Source: Pseudomonas sp. HMWF021 (GTDB lineage Bacteria > Pseudomonadota > Gammaproteobacteria > Pseudomonadales > Pseudomonadaceae). From it: a DNA stretch of 43,685 bases. Numbering within the stretch: position 1 is the stretch's first letter; the number at the start of each line of letters is the position of its first letter. The notes under the pieces are model-generated. The model ran no database searches, was not told where the DNA came from, and saw only the letters and a list, made by a program, of their open reading frames with translations. Below, one piece after another: positions 1 through 8,817 of the stretch. The stretch is from NCBI RefSeq assembly GCF_003061005.1, contig NZ_QAIK01000007.1, positions 11,887 to 55,571 on the forward strand. Reading direction: 5' to 3'. A program made the position numbers and the translations under genes.

Positions 1-3000
1 GCGTGTCTCGCGATCATCATCAGCGGATTGTCCGGCTCGACAATGGCGCGGGCCGCTCGCTGTTGTTGCGTTATGACCGCGCGCATCTGGTCGCGGTTGA
101 TTACCAGGTGCTGGCAGTCGATGGCTGGTGCACCGAACAGACCCTCGCCAGTTATCGCTACGACGCCCGCCAGCGTCTGCTGGAAGCCACCAACGCGGTC
201 GGTGACAGCGAGCGCTACGACTACGACGATCAGCACGTCATCCTGCAGCGGCAGTTGACCGGTGGCGCGAGTTTCTTCTGGGAATGGGAGCGCTCGGGCA
301 AGGCCGCGCGCTGCGTGCGCCACTGGGCCTCGTTCTCGCAGATGGACACCCGCTACGTCTGGGACGACAGCGGCCGGGTCACGGTGCATTACGTCGATGG
401 CAGCGTAGAGACCTACGTCCACGATGACCATGCGCGGCTGGTGCGCAAGGTCCAGGCCGATGGCGCGGAACACCTCAAGGCTTATGACGCTCAGGGCCGC
501 CTGATTGCCGAGCAAGGGCCGCTCGGTGCCGTGACCGAATACCGCTACGACGAAGCCGGACGGCTGATCGCGCTGCTTCCACCGGAAGACGAGCCGACGT
601 CCTACGAGTATCGCAACGGTTTCCTGCACAGCCGTTCCCGCGGCCAGGCGGTGTGGACGTACCGGCGCAATGCTGAGGGGGATGTCACCGAGGCGGTCGA
701 TCCCGACGGCCAGGTCACCCATTACTACTACGACATTCGCGGGCAGTTGCTGTCGATCCGTTACCCGGACAGCAGCCGGCACATGTTGGTCTGGAACGAC
801 CTCGGGCAACTGACCGAAGAAACCCTGCCCGACGGCGGTGTGCGGCGCTTTTCCTACGATGCGCTGGGGCGACGGACCACCACGTGCGACGAACACGGTG
901 CCGTTACTCGCCAGCAGTGGGACGCCGTTGGCCGACTGGTTCAGACGACCTTTCCTACAGGCGCCACCCGCGCCTACAGCTACGGCGCCTACGGCCAGGT
1001 CACCGCCGAGCGCGATGAACTCGGACGCATCACCCGTTACGAGTATGACGACGACCTGCACCTGGTCTCGCGCAAGATCAACCCCGACGGCACGCGGGTG
1101 CAGTACCGCTACGACCACGCGCAACTGCTGCTGACAGAAATCGAGAACGAGTCCGGAGAAAAATATCGCCTGGACTACACGCCGACCGGATTGATCCGAC
1201 AGGAAACCGGCTTCGACGGGCGGCGCACCGCGTACGCCTACGACCCTGACGGTCATCTGCTGGAAAAGACCGAAGTCGGCGATGACGGCTCGACGCTGGT
1301 CACCGGTTATGAGCGTGATGCGGCCGGACGTCTGCTGCTCAAAACCCTGCCCGACGGGGTGCAGGTGGCTTACCGCTACGACCGCCTGGGCCGGCTGACC
1401 GGGGTTGATGACGGCCAGCAACATCCGCTGGCCTTCGAGTACGACCTGCAGGACCGGCTGATCACCGAGCACCAGGGCTGGGGCACCTTGCGTTATGCCT
1501 ATGACGCCTGCGGTCAGCTCAAACGCCAGCGTCTGCCGGACAACAGCAAGCTCGATTTCCACTACGCCAAGGGCGGCGCGCTGACGGCCATCGACCTCAA
1601 TGGCGCGCGGCTGACCAGCCACGTCTACCAGTCCGGTCGTGAGCAACAACGCCAGCAAGGTCTGTTGCGCAGCGATTATGCCTACGATGATCAGGGCCGT
1701 TTACTGGCCCACGCTGTAGGCCATCAGCACGCATCGCTGTATCGCCGCGATTATGCTTACAGCGCCAACGGCAACCTCGAGCACATTGCCGACACTCGTC
1801 ACGGCCAGCGTACCTACGCCTACGACGCCCTCGACCGCCTGATCCGCGTACGTCACTCGCGTGACGAACTGCCGGAATCCTTCGCCCACGACCCGGCCGG
1901 CAACCTGCTGATGCAGGACCGCCCCGGCCCTAACCGGATCAAGGGCAACCGCCTGCTGATGCAGGGCGACCGCCACTATGACTACGACGCCTTCGGCAAC
2001 CTGATCCGCGAACGCCGTGGCCGCGATCAGCAACAGGTCACCGAATACCGCTACGACTGCCAGCACCGTCTGATCGGCCTGACCCGCCCCGACGGCAAAA
2101 CCGCGACCTACCAATACGACGCTTTTGGTCGACGCATCCGCAAAACCGTCGACGGCCTCAGCACCGATTTCTTCTGGCAAGGCGACCACCTCGTCGCCGA
2201 AAGCAGCAAAGCCCAGTACCGCAGCTACGTCTACGAACCCGGCACCTTCCGCCCACTGGCACTGCTCGACGGCAAAGGCCCGAAACGCGCCTGCCCGTTC
2301 TACTACCAACTCGACCACCTTGGCACCCCGCAGGAACTCACGGACTACAGCGGCGAAATCGTCTGGTCCGCGCAATACGACGCCTACGGCAAAGTGGCCG
2401 CCATCACCCTCGCCGGCGAGGACTACCTGGACCAGCCGCTGCGCTTTCAGGGGCAGTATTTCGATGCGGAAAGTGGGCTGCATTACAACCGGCATCGGTA
2501 TTACGACCCGCGGTTGGGGCGGTTTCTGACGCCGGATCCCATCAAGTTGGCGGGTGGGTTGAATCAGTACCAGTACGTGCCGAATCCGACGGGGTGGGTG
2601 GATCCGTTGGGGTTGACTTGCACCTGTCCTCCGCCGACACCGCGCCGTCCGATGCGGTACGAGGCTGGCCGCGTAGTTGTCGAAGAAGGCGAGCCCCCTC
2701 TGCCAAAGATGACAGCGCAGGAGCGGCGGGCGAGGCTTGATGAGGTGGCAGAAGAAAATGCTCATCGGCGTTTGGATGAAATGGAGAAAGCCACACAAGA
2801 TGCACACTTCTTAGAAAAACATGGCAAACAGACCACACTAGCTTCTCAGCAGGAACGCTCATTGACGGGAAGAAATCCAACAACTGGAATTATTGAGGTT
2901 TACACCAATGGGAGACGAGCAGGGCAGCCAAAAATACCCAGTGCGGCTACTCACTTTTTTAGTTATCGAGATCAACTTAACGCAATACATCGTGCTCAGC

Positions 3001-3173
3001 TTATTTTTAGGCGGAATGGTCAAATCGCGTCCAAAGAACCAATGCATATGGGTAAGGTGGTTGGCGAGGGGTACAAAAGGGGAGGGGTTATTTATGGACA
3101 GCAAACACATGCGGTAGTAATTCTCAATAGAGCAGCTAAGCCGATAACCTCTTACACGGAGTTTTTGAATTGA
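1..3173 (+). CDS. RHS repeat polymorphic toxin, 5' end outside window
   Basis: The reading frame is open from the window edge, so the N-terminus is missing; at least 1056 residues are visible. Residues 1 to about 840 are YD-repeats (recurring YxYDxxGRL), which in this family build a cocoon-like shell around the toxin. The core ends with DPIKLAGG...DPLGL near residue 871, a form of the DPxG-18-DP autocleavage motif in which Lys replaces Gly. The 185 residues after DPLGL are the variable toxin tail. It carries an HFLEKHG motif and ends in PITSYTEF, which resembles small RNases of the BECR fold seen on CdiA and RHS toxins; this assignment is weak. The last 300 bases are clearly more AT-rich than the core, as expected for an exchanged tail. 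Such proteins are usually delivered by type VI secretion, but no secretion gene is in view. The stop overlaps the next gene. Confidence 0.9.
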   Translation, partial: VSRDHHQRIVRLDNGAGRSLLLRYDRAHLVAVDYQVLAVDGWCTEQTLASYRYDARQRLLEATNAVGDSERYDYDDQHVILQRQLTGGASFFWEWERSGKAARCVRHWASFSQMDTRYVWDDSGRVTVHYVDGSVETYVHDDHARLVRKVQADGAEHLKAYDAQGRLIAEQGPLGAVTEYRYDEAGRLIALLPPEDEPTSYEYRNGFLHSRSRGQAVWTYRRNAEGDVTEAVDPDGQVTHYYYDIRGQLLSIRYPDSSRHMLVWNDLGQLTEETLPDGGVRRFSYDALGRRTTTCDEHGAVTRQQWDAVGRLVQTTFPTGATRAYSYGAYGQVTAERDELGRITRYEYDDDLHLVSRKINPDGTRVQYRYDHAQLLLTEIENESGEKYRLDYTPTGLIRQETGFDGRRTAYAYDPDGHLLEKTEVGDDGSTLVTGYERDAAGRLLLKTLPDGVQVAYRYDRLGRLTGVDDGQQHPLAFEYDLQDRLITEHQGWGTLRYAYDACGQLKRQRLPDNSKLDFHYAKGGALTAIDLNGARLTSHVYQSGREQQRQQGLLRSDYAYDDQGRLLAHAVGHQHASLYRRDYAYSANGNLEHIADTRHGQRTYAYDALDRLIRVRHSRDELPESFAHDPAGNLLMQDRPGPNRIKGNRLLMQGDRHYDYDAFGNLIRERRGRDQQQVTEYRYDCQHRLIGLTRPDGKTATYQYDAFGRRIRKTVDGLSTDFFWQGDHLVAESSKAQYRSYVYEPGTFRPLALLDGKGPKRACPFYYQLDHLGTPQELTDYSGEIVWSAQYDAYGKVAAITLAGEDYLDQPLRFQGQYFDAESGLHYNRHRYYDPRLGRFLTPDPIKLAGGLNQYQYVPNPTGWVDPLGLTCTCPPPTPRRPMRYEAGRVVVEEGEPPLPKMTAQERRARLDEVAEENAHRRLDEMEKATQDAHFLEKHGKQTTLASQQERSLTGRNPTTGIIEVYTNGRRAGQPKIPSAATHFFSYRDQLNAIHRAQLIFRRNGQIASKEPMHMGKVVGEGYKRGGVIYGQQTHAVVILNRAAKPITSYTEFLN

Positions 3174-3529
3174 AACGTAAGCCTGAATATTTTGTTTTGC
3201 GTGGTCTGCTTTTCCTATTCGATATAGAAAATACTCATGATGATGCTCGAGAAAAAATCATCGTCTCGAAGAACGTCAATGACAAGCAAGAGCTTAGTGA
3301 TCTGTTTGATATTCTTATGAGGCCTGAGTTTCTTTCTTATAGTCTTGAAGAGCGAGAGTGGTGTATTGACACGCTGAAGTACTATTTGGAAGTCGGTGAT
3401 AGCTTTGATGAGGTGTTTACAAGAATAACTACTTATTTTGATGACGACGTAGAGGACCAGCGTCAGTTCATGCAGGTTTTGTTAAGTTGTTTATTGAAGT
3501 ATCACGTCGATGATTCAGATATGCGGTAA
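3170..3529 (+). CDS. Candidate immunity protein to the RHS toxin
   Basis: A 119-residue acidic, mostly helical protein with no signal peptide. It starts at a TTG codon that overlaps the RHS stop codon by four bases, which implies translational coupling. The C-terminal half is rich in Asp and Glu (for example YFDDDVEDQRQF), as is common for proteins that plug a basic nuclease. Base composition is AT-rich like the toxin tail and unlike the chromosome around it, so the two probably travelled together. The immunity role is inferred from position, size and charge. The sequence also resembles small colicin/CdiI-type immunity proteins, but I cannot name a family with certainty. Confidence 0.75.
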   Translation: MKRKPEYFVLRGLLFLFDIENTHDDAREKIIVSKNVNDKQELSDLFDILMRPEFLSYSLEEREWCIDTLKYYLEVGDSFDEVFTRITTYFDDDVEDQRQFMQVLLSCLLKYHVDDSDMR

Positions 3530-3561
3530 GGATGAAACAGCTGGGTTAATTCAACTGACGC

Positions 3562-3589
3562 CTTCGCGAGCAAGCCCGCTCCCACAGGG
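3562..3589. repeat. Single REP-type element
   Basis: The stretch CTTCGCGAGCAAGCCCGCTC followed by CCACAGGG is the common Pseudomonas REP unit with an internal GCGAGCAAGCCCGC imperfect palindrome. It stands alone, with no inverted partner, between the immunity gene and the convergent EAL gene. It may serve as a structured 3' end for both transcripts. Confidence 0.75.
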
Positions 3590-3608
3590 ATCTGTATCGT
3601 CTGTGGAA

Positions 3609-5399
3609 TCAGCGTTGGCCAATCAGTTGCGGCGGTTGCAGGTCAGCAGCAGCGAGACTATCAATCACATGCACGCTATACCCTGGAACATTCTTCGCAT
3701 GATGCTTCGCCTGGGAAGCCATTTCCGCCAGCTGACTCGCATCGAGTTCGGCGCAGGCTTCTGGGTGCAGGTGGACGACGCCGATGGACAGTGACAGCAA
3801 CGGGAATTCCTGGCGTACGCCTTGGCGATTCGGTGCAATGAAGCAGCCAGCTTCAAGATGCTCAGGGCGATAGAAGCGCCGACATTGGCTCTGGAAGTCG
3901 TCGAGCAATTGGTTGAGACGTTTGCGCCAGTCTTCCGGGCCGAGCACCAGCAGGAAGTCGTCGCCGCCAATGTGGCCGACGAAGTCGCGGGACGGGTCGA
4001 CGCGTTCGTTCAGGCATTGCGCCAGGCACAGCAGGACTTCGTCGCCACGGCCGTAGCCATAGATGTCGTTGAAGGGTTTGAAACTGTCGATGTCGACGTA
4101 ACAGATGATCGATTCGCGGCCCTGTTGCAGCAGGCGCGTCAGGCATTGCTGGATCGGCACGTTGCCGGGCAGCAGGGTCAGCGGGTTGGCGTAGCGGGCC
4201 TGCTGGATTTTCAGTTCGGTGATCAGTTTGAGTACATCGATCACCCGGCCAAGGCCCAGATAACCGCCATTGAGGGTGATGATGAAATCTTCTTCGATGC
4301 GCTGCCGGGCGCGGCTGGTGATCAGGCGGCTGACCTGTTGCAGCGACTGGCTCATCTCCACGGCGAGGAAATCGTCGTTCATCAGGCGGCTGATCGGTTT
4401 TCGCGCGAACAGGTCAGTCGCAAACGGTTTGAGCAGCGCGTCGGACAGTGAATGCCGGTGAACGATGCCGCACGGCTGACCCTGCTCGTCGAGCACTGCC
4501 AGCGAGTTGAGATTGGCCTGGCGGCGGAAGGCTTCCAGCACCGTGGCAGTCGGTGTGTCGCGATGCACCGCCGGTTGATCGTTGAGCAGGGCGCTGAGGT
4601 CGCTGCCTTCGTCATTTAGCGCCACGGCGCTGCTGTCGTGTTTCGGCATCAGGGCGCGAGCATCGCGGGGTGGATGTTCCTGAGGGCGGCCGAGCAGGTA
4701 ACCCTGCACCAGATCGACGCCCATCTCGGTCAACACCGCCAGTTCCTCCGGCAACTCGATACCTTCGGCGATCACCTGCGCCCGCGAAGCCTTGGCGATT
4801 TGCAGGATCGAGCCGACGAACTCGCGTTTCAGCGCATCCTGATGAATGCCGTCGATGAAGTGCCGGTCGATTTTCACGTAATCCGGACGCAGTTCCGACC
4901 ACAGGCGCAGGCTCGAATAGCCGGCACCCAGATCATCCAGTGCAATCGAAAAACCCATCGCCCGGTAGTGATGCAGGGCGGTTTGCAGCAACTGGAAATC
5001 GTCGATCGGCGTCTGTTCGGTGAGTTCGATCACTACCTGGCTTGGTGGAATGCCGAAGTCCTGCAGCAGTTGCAGAGTCCGTCCCGGTTGATGCGCCGCT
5101 TCGAGCAGTGATTCCGGGGAGACGTTGAGGAACAGCTTGCCCGGCAGTTGCTGCTCGTTGAACCGACGGCAGGCAGACTGGCGGCAGGCAATTTCCAGTT
5201 CGCTCAAACGGCCGGCCTGACGCGCCACCGCGAACAGCGCGATAGGCGAGTGCAAAGGGCTGTTGGACGGGCCACGGGTGAGGGCTTCGTAGCCGAGAAT
5301 ACGACGCTCGGAGAGACAGATGATCGGCTGGAACAGACTGTGCAAACCGCTTTGAGTCAGGATCGAGCTCAAGGCACTCAGCTGTTCGGTCGTGGTCAT
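3609..5399 (-). CDS. EAL-CBS-GGDEF cyclic-di-GMP protein
   Basis: 596 residues in the order EAL (about 15-250), a CBS pair (about 270-390) and GGDEF (about 430-560). The EAL domain keeps its phosphodiesterase motifs: EAL at 38-40, LNVSPE, ELTE, DDLGAGYSS, KID and AEGIE, so cyclic-di-GMP hydrolysis is plausible. The GGDEF signature is GGDDF at residues 478-482, a change at a catalytic position, and no RxxD inhibitory site stands at the usual distance upstream. It may therefore bind GTP or act as a sensor more than as a cyclase. The CBS pair suggests control by an adenine nucleotide. No transmembrane segment is seen, so it is cytoplasmic. From memory, P. aeruginosa has a similar protein next to prc (PA3258). 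The ATG lies only 20 bases after the prc terminator hairpin. Confidence 0.9.
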   Translation of the reverse strand: MTTTEQLSALSSILTQSGLHSLFQPIICLSERRILGYEALTRGPSNSPLHSPIALFAVARQAGRLSELEIACRQSACRRFNEQQLPGKLFLNVSPESLLEAAHQPGRTLQLLQDFGIPPSQVVIELTEQTPIDDFQLLQTALHHYRAMGFSIALDDLGAGYSSLRLWSELRPDYVKIDRHFIDGIHQDALKREFVGSILQIAKASRAQVIAEGIELPEELAVLTEMGVDLVQGYLLGRPQEHPPRDARALMPKHDSSAVALNDEGSDLSALLNDQPAVHRDTPTATVLEAFRRQANLNSLAVLDEQGQPCGIVHRHSLSDALLKPFATDLFARKPISRLMNDDFLAVEMSQSLQQVSRLITSRARQRIEEDFIITLNGGYLGLGRVIDVLKLITELKIQQARYANPLTLLPGNVPIQQCLTRLLQQGRESIICYVDIDSFKPFNDIYGYGRGDEVLLCLAQCLNERVDPSRDFVGHIGGDDFLLVLGPEDWRKRLNQLLDDFQSQCRRFYRPEHLEAGCFIAPNRQGVRQEFPLLSLSIGVVHLHPEACAELDASQLAEMASQAKHHAKNVPGYSVHVIDSLAAADLQPPQLIGQR

Positions 5400-5419
5400 G
5401 GCAATCTCTGGCGATAAAA

Positions 5420-5466
5420 AAAGGACTGGGAGCGCTCTCGATGAAGAGAGTCGCTCCCAGTCCTTT
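5420..5466 (-). terminator. Rho-independent terminator after prc
   Basis: A long hairpin: AAAGGACTGGGAGCG at 5420-5434 pairs with CGCTCCCAGTCCTTT at 5452-5466, and the inner CTCTC/GAGAG extends the stem. On the minus strand it is followed by a run of seven T. It ends prc transcription, but it also lies directly in front of the EAL gene, so that gene must be read by leakage or from a promoter within the short gap or the prc 3' end. Confidence 0.85.
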
Positions 5467-5533
5467 ATTGCACGACAGAATGATGACTGTTTGATGACGA
5501 TCCGGGGAGCGTCAGAACTAAATTGCCATCATC

Positions 5534-7618
5534 TTACTTCTTGGCCACCTGATTGCTCAGCTTCAGGTAATCCAGCAGAACGCGCCCGGTCTCGCTCAGG
5601 TAGGCGTCGTCCTCGGGTTTGACCTTGTCCGGCTCGGCCGCCGCAAGTGCGTCGTCGTCTTCTTTCTTCAGCTCTTTGAGCGGCTCTTCGCCTTTTGCCT
5701 TGCGACGGATGTTCTCCATCGCCAGTTGCTTGGCATCGATGTCCGCGTGCTGGGCACGGCGTTCGGCTTCATTGAGGCTGACGGTTTTCTCTTCCATCAG
5801 CTTCTGCGCCAGGGCCAGCTTGTCGCGGATGAACACGAACTCGGCATCCTTGGAACTGCGTGCGTCATGCTCGGATTTGAGCTGCGCCAGATACGGCTTG
5901 AACGGATCGACCGCAGGTTTGATCGCCGCCTTGATGGTGTCCCACGGCATCGCTTCCGGCAGGGCGCTCTCGCCGATTTCCTTGGTGTCGATGATCGACG
6001 GATAGTCGATGTCCGGCAGCACGCCCTGATGCTGGGTGCTCTGCCCGGAAACCCGGTAGAACTTGGCCAGGGTCAGTTTCAGTTCGCCATGGTTCAGCGG
6101 CTGAATGGTCTGCACGGTGCCTTTGCCGAAGGTCTGGCCACCGATGATCAATGCGCGATGGTAGTCCTGCATGGCGCCGGCGAAGATCTCCGAAGCCGAG
6201 GCGGACAGGCGGTTGACCAGCAGGGCCATCGGGCCTTTGTAGAACGCGCCCGGGTTTTCATCTTCAAGCACGTCGACGCGGCCATCGGCGTTACGCACGA
6301 GGACGGTCGGGCCCTTGTCGATGAACAGGCTGGTCAGCTCGGTGGCTTCCTGCAGGGAGCCGCCGCCGTTGTTGCGCAGGTCGATGACCACGCCGTCGAC
6401 TTTTTCTTTCTGCAGTTCGGTCAGAAGTTTCTTGACGTCACGGGTGGTGCTCTTGTAGTCCGGATCACCGGCACGGAACGCCTTGAAGTCGAGGTAGAAG
6501 GCCGGGATCTCGATGATGCCGAGCTTGTAATCCTTGCCGTCCTGTTTCAGGTTCAGTACGGATTTTTTCACCGCCTGGTCTTCAAGCTTCACCGCTTCAC
6601 GGGTGATCGGCACGATCTTGCTGGTCTGGTCGTTCGGCGCATTGCTGGCCGGAATCACTTCCAGGCGCACCACGGTGCCTTTCGGGCCGCGGATCAGCTT
6701 GACCACTTCGTCCAGGCGCCAGCCCACCACGTCGACCATCTCTTTGTTGCCCTGGGCAACGCCGATGATCTTGTCGGCCGGTGCAACCTGCTTGGTCTTG
6801 TCGGCCGGACCTGCCGGCACCAGACGCACGACTTTCACCTGGTCGTTGTCGCTCTGCAACACGGCGCCGATGCCCTCGAGGGACAGGCTCATGTTGATGT
6901 CGAAGTTCTCCGCGTTATCCGGCGACAGATAGTTGGTGTGCGGGTCGTAGGACATGGCGAAGGTGTTGATGTACGCCTGGAAGATGTCTTCCGCACGGGT
7001 CTGGTCCAGGCGCGCCAGCTGGTTCTTGTAGCGCTTGGTCAGGGTTTCCTGGATCTGCTTGGAATCCTTGCCGGCAATCTTCTGCCGCAGCACTTCGTCC
7101 TTGACGCGTTTGCGCCACAGGTCGTCGAGTTCAGCGGTGGATTTGAGCCAAGGGGCGTCCTTGCGATCGATCAGCAAGGTTTCCTTGGTGGTGAAGTCCA
7201 TCTTGTCGACGCCCTTGTTCAGCTCCGCAATGGCGAAGTCCAGACGCGCCTTGACGCGGTCCAGATAGCGTTTGTAGATGGTGAACCCGGCGTTGAGGTC
7301 GCCGCTTTTGAGGAAGTCGTCGAACTGGGTCTTCCACTTGTCGAATTCGGCGATGTCGCTGGCCATGAAGTAGCTGCGCGACGGGTCCAGCAGCTTGATG
7401 TAGCTGTCGTAGATGATCACCGAGCGCGCATCGTCGAGCGGCGGCTTGCTGTAGTGGTGGCGCTTGAGCAACTCGACGACGTTGAGACTGGCGATCACTT
7501 CGTCGCGGTCAGGCTGCAAGTTGTCCCAGCTGTTGGCTGCGAATGTTTTGCCCGACACCGGCAACAGGCCGATACCGATGAAAAGAGCGAGGGCGGTGCT
7601 GGGGAGCAAATGCTTCAT
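5534..7618 (-). CDS. prc: Carboxy-terminal (tail-specific) protease Prc
   Basis: 694 residues from the ATG at 7618; an ATG 33 bases further upstream also fits but would put a charged leader before the signal peptide MKHLLPSTALALFIGIGLLP, so I prefer the inner start. The protein is periplasmic, family S41A, with a PDZ domain (about 235-330) and the Ser/Lys dyad in SASASEIF (Ser near 470) and FGKGT (Lys near 496), at the usual spacing. The length fits the family's roughly 680-700 residues. Prc trims or degrades periplasmic and outer-membrane proteins from their C-termini. In P. aeruginosa the homologue (also called AlgO) degrades truncated MucA and so affects alginate. The C-terminal 80 residues are charged and rich in Lys and Glu. 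Confidence 0.95.
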   Translation of the reverse strand: MKHLLPSTALALFIGIGLLPVSGKTFAANSWDNLQPDRDEVIASLNVVELLKRHHYSKPPLDDARSVIIYDSYIKLLDPSRSYFMASDIAEFDKWKTQFDDFLKSGDLNAGFTIYKRYLDRVKARLDFAIAELNKGVDKMDFTTKETLLIDRKDAPWLKSTAELDDLWRKRVKDEVLRQKIAGKDSKQIQETLTKRYKNQLARLDQTRAEDIFQAYINTFAMSYDPHTNYLSPDNAENFDINMSLSLEGIGAVLQSDNDQVKVVRLVPAGPADKTKQVAPADKIIGVAQGNKEMVDVVGWRLDEVVKLIRGPKGTVVRLEVIPASNAPNDQTSKIVPITREAVKLEDQAVKKSVLNLKQDGKDYKLGIIEIPAFYLDFKAFRAGDPDYKSTTRDVKKLLTELQKEKVDGVVIDLRNNGGGSLQEATELTSLFIDKGPTVLVRNADGRVDVLEDENPGAFYKGPMALLVNRLSASASEIFAGAMQDYHRALIIGGQTFGKGTVQTIQPLNHGELKLTLAKFYRVSGQSTQHQGVLPDIDYPSIIDTKEIGESALPEAMPWDTIKAAIKPAVDPFKPYLAQLKSEHDARSSKDAEFVFIRDKLALAQKLMEEKTVSLNEAERRAQHADIDAKQLAMENIRRKAKGEEPLKELKKEDDDALAAAEPDKVKPEDDAYLSETGRVLLDYLKLSNQVAKK

Positions 7619-7756
7619 GCTGATTCGACGCGGGGACAATTGATAACGCATATTAGGCCGTCTTTGAAGTCGCCGGTTCTACGAGAGCCGGTCGCATAAT
7701 GCAAAAAGCCCGGCGCTACAGCTTCGGGCTCAGTCCAGACTCACTATGGAGGCACT

Positions 7757-8719
7757 GTGAAGGCATTGCAAGGCGTTGAAGGTCAAGTGGCATGGCTTGA
7801 AGAGCCGAGTCCGGCATGTGATGCAGGACAAGTGCGCATTCGCGTGGCGGCTGCGGGCCTCAATCGCGCCGATTTATTACAGAAAGCCGGGCTTTATCCA
7901 CCGCCGCCCGGTGCCAGTCAGGTGCTCGGTCTTGAGTGCTCCGGGGTGATCAGCGAGGTCGGCGCCGGGTCGTCCTGGCAGGTCGGCGACCGCGTCTGCG
8001 CCTTGCTGGCCGGGGGCGGGATGGCTGAAGAAGTGGTCGTCGACGGACGGCACGTGTTGCCGGTGCCCGAGGGCGTTTCGTTGGTCGAGGCTGCAGCATT
8101 ACCCGAGGTTTATGCAACGGTCTGGCTGAACGTGTTTCAACTGGCGGCGCTGAAACCCGGCGAAAAAGTCCTCCTGCACGCCGGCGCAAGTGGAATTGGT
8201 TCAGCCGCTATTCAGCTGTGCAAGGCGTTCGGCAATCCCTGTTGGGTCAGCGTCGGGTCGGCTGAGCGATTGGCCTACTGTGAGGCGCTGGGAGCCCAGG
8301 GCGGAGTGGTGCGTAGCGATGACCTAGAAAGCCTGCGCGACTTCGGGCCGTTTGACGTGATCCTTGATCCGGTCGGCGGCAACTACGCGGCGCTGAACCT
8401 CAAGTTGACCGCGCTGGACGGACGTTGGGTGCTGATCGGTTTGATGGGCGGGCGTGAGGCGAAACTGGACCTGGCGCAGGTGCTGGGCAAGCGCGTGCAG
8501 TTGCTTGGTTCGACCTTGCGCAGTCGCGACGATCAGTTCAAGGCCGACCTGCTCAGTGACCTGGGACAGCATGTCTGGCCGCTGTTTGCCGAAGGGCGGT
8601 TGAGTCCGCAACTGGCGAAAACGTTTTCGGTGAAGGATGCCGAAGCGGCGTTTGCCGAGCTGGCGAGCAATACGGTTTCAGGGAAGGTGGTAGTGGTGAT
8701 TGACGACAGCCTGAGCTGA
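7757..8719 (+). CDS. NAD(P)H quinone oxidoreductase, PIG3/zeta-crystallin type
   Basis: 320 residues in the zinc-less medium-chain dehydrogenase fold. The N-terminal GroES-like part has GLNRADLLQKAGLYPPPPG, a hallmark of the PIG3 quinone oxidoreductase group. The cofactor loop HAGASGIGSAAIQL at about 142-155 is the NAD(P)H-binding glycine-rich turn. The start is GTG at 7757, preceded by GGAGG. It would reduce quinones or related electrophiles in the cytoplasm. It diverges from prc, so the 138-base gap should hold both promoters. The substrate cannot be read from sequence. Confidence 0.9.
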   Translation: MKALQGVEGQVAWLEEPSPACDAGQVRIRVAAAGLNRADLLQKAGLYPPPPGASQVLGLECSGVISEVGAGSSWQVGDRVCALLAGGGMAEEVVVDGRHVLPVPEGVSLVEAAALPEVYATVWLNVFQLAALKPGEKVLLHAGASGIGSAAIQLCKAFGNPCWVSVGSAERLAYCEALGAQGGVVRSDDLESLRDFGPFDVILDPVGGNYAALNLKLTALDGRWVLIGLMGGREAKLDLAQVLGKRVQLLGSTLRSRDDQFKADLLSDLGQHVWPLFAEGRLSPQLAKTFSVKDAEAAFAELASNTVSGKVVVVIDDSLS

Positions 8720-8731
8720 CTGGCAGAACAA

Positions 8732-8814
8732 GATCAAAAGATCGCAGCCTGCGGCAGCTCCTACAGTGGGAGGGTGTACACCCTGTAGGAGCTGCCGCAG
8801 GCTGCGATCTTCTG
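8732..8814. repeat. REP doublet, topology B
   Basis: Two inverted copies of the unit TGTAGGAGCTGCCGCAGGCT-GCGATCTTTTGATC. The GATCTTTT ends face outward and the CTCCTACA/TGTAGGAG ends face each other across a 16-base centre. The right arm ends four bases before the stop codon of the convergent HAD gene, so it forms the shared 3' end of that gene and the oxidoreductase. Confidence 0.9.
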
Positions 8815-8817
8815 CTT

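Noticed and set aside
5726..7699. 657-codon open frame on the plus strand across prc
   Set aside because: It mirrors the prc codon pattern on the opposite strand. Prc has full motifs and length, so this is a high-GC shadow.
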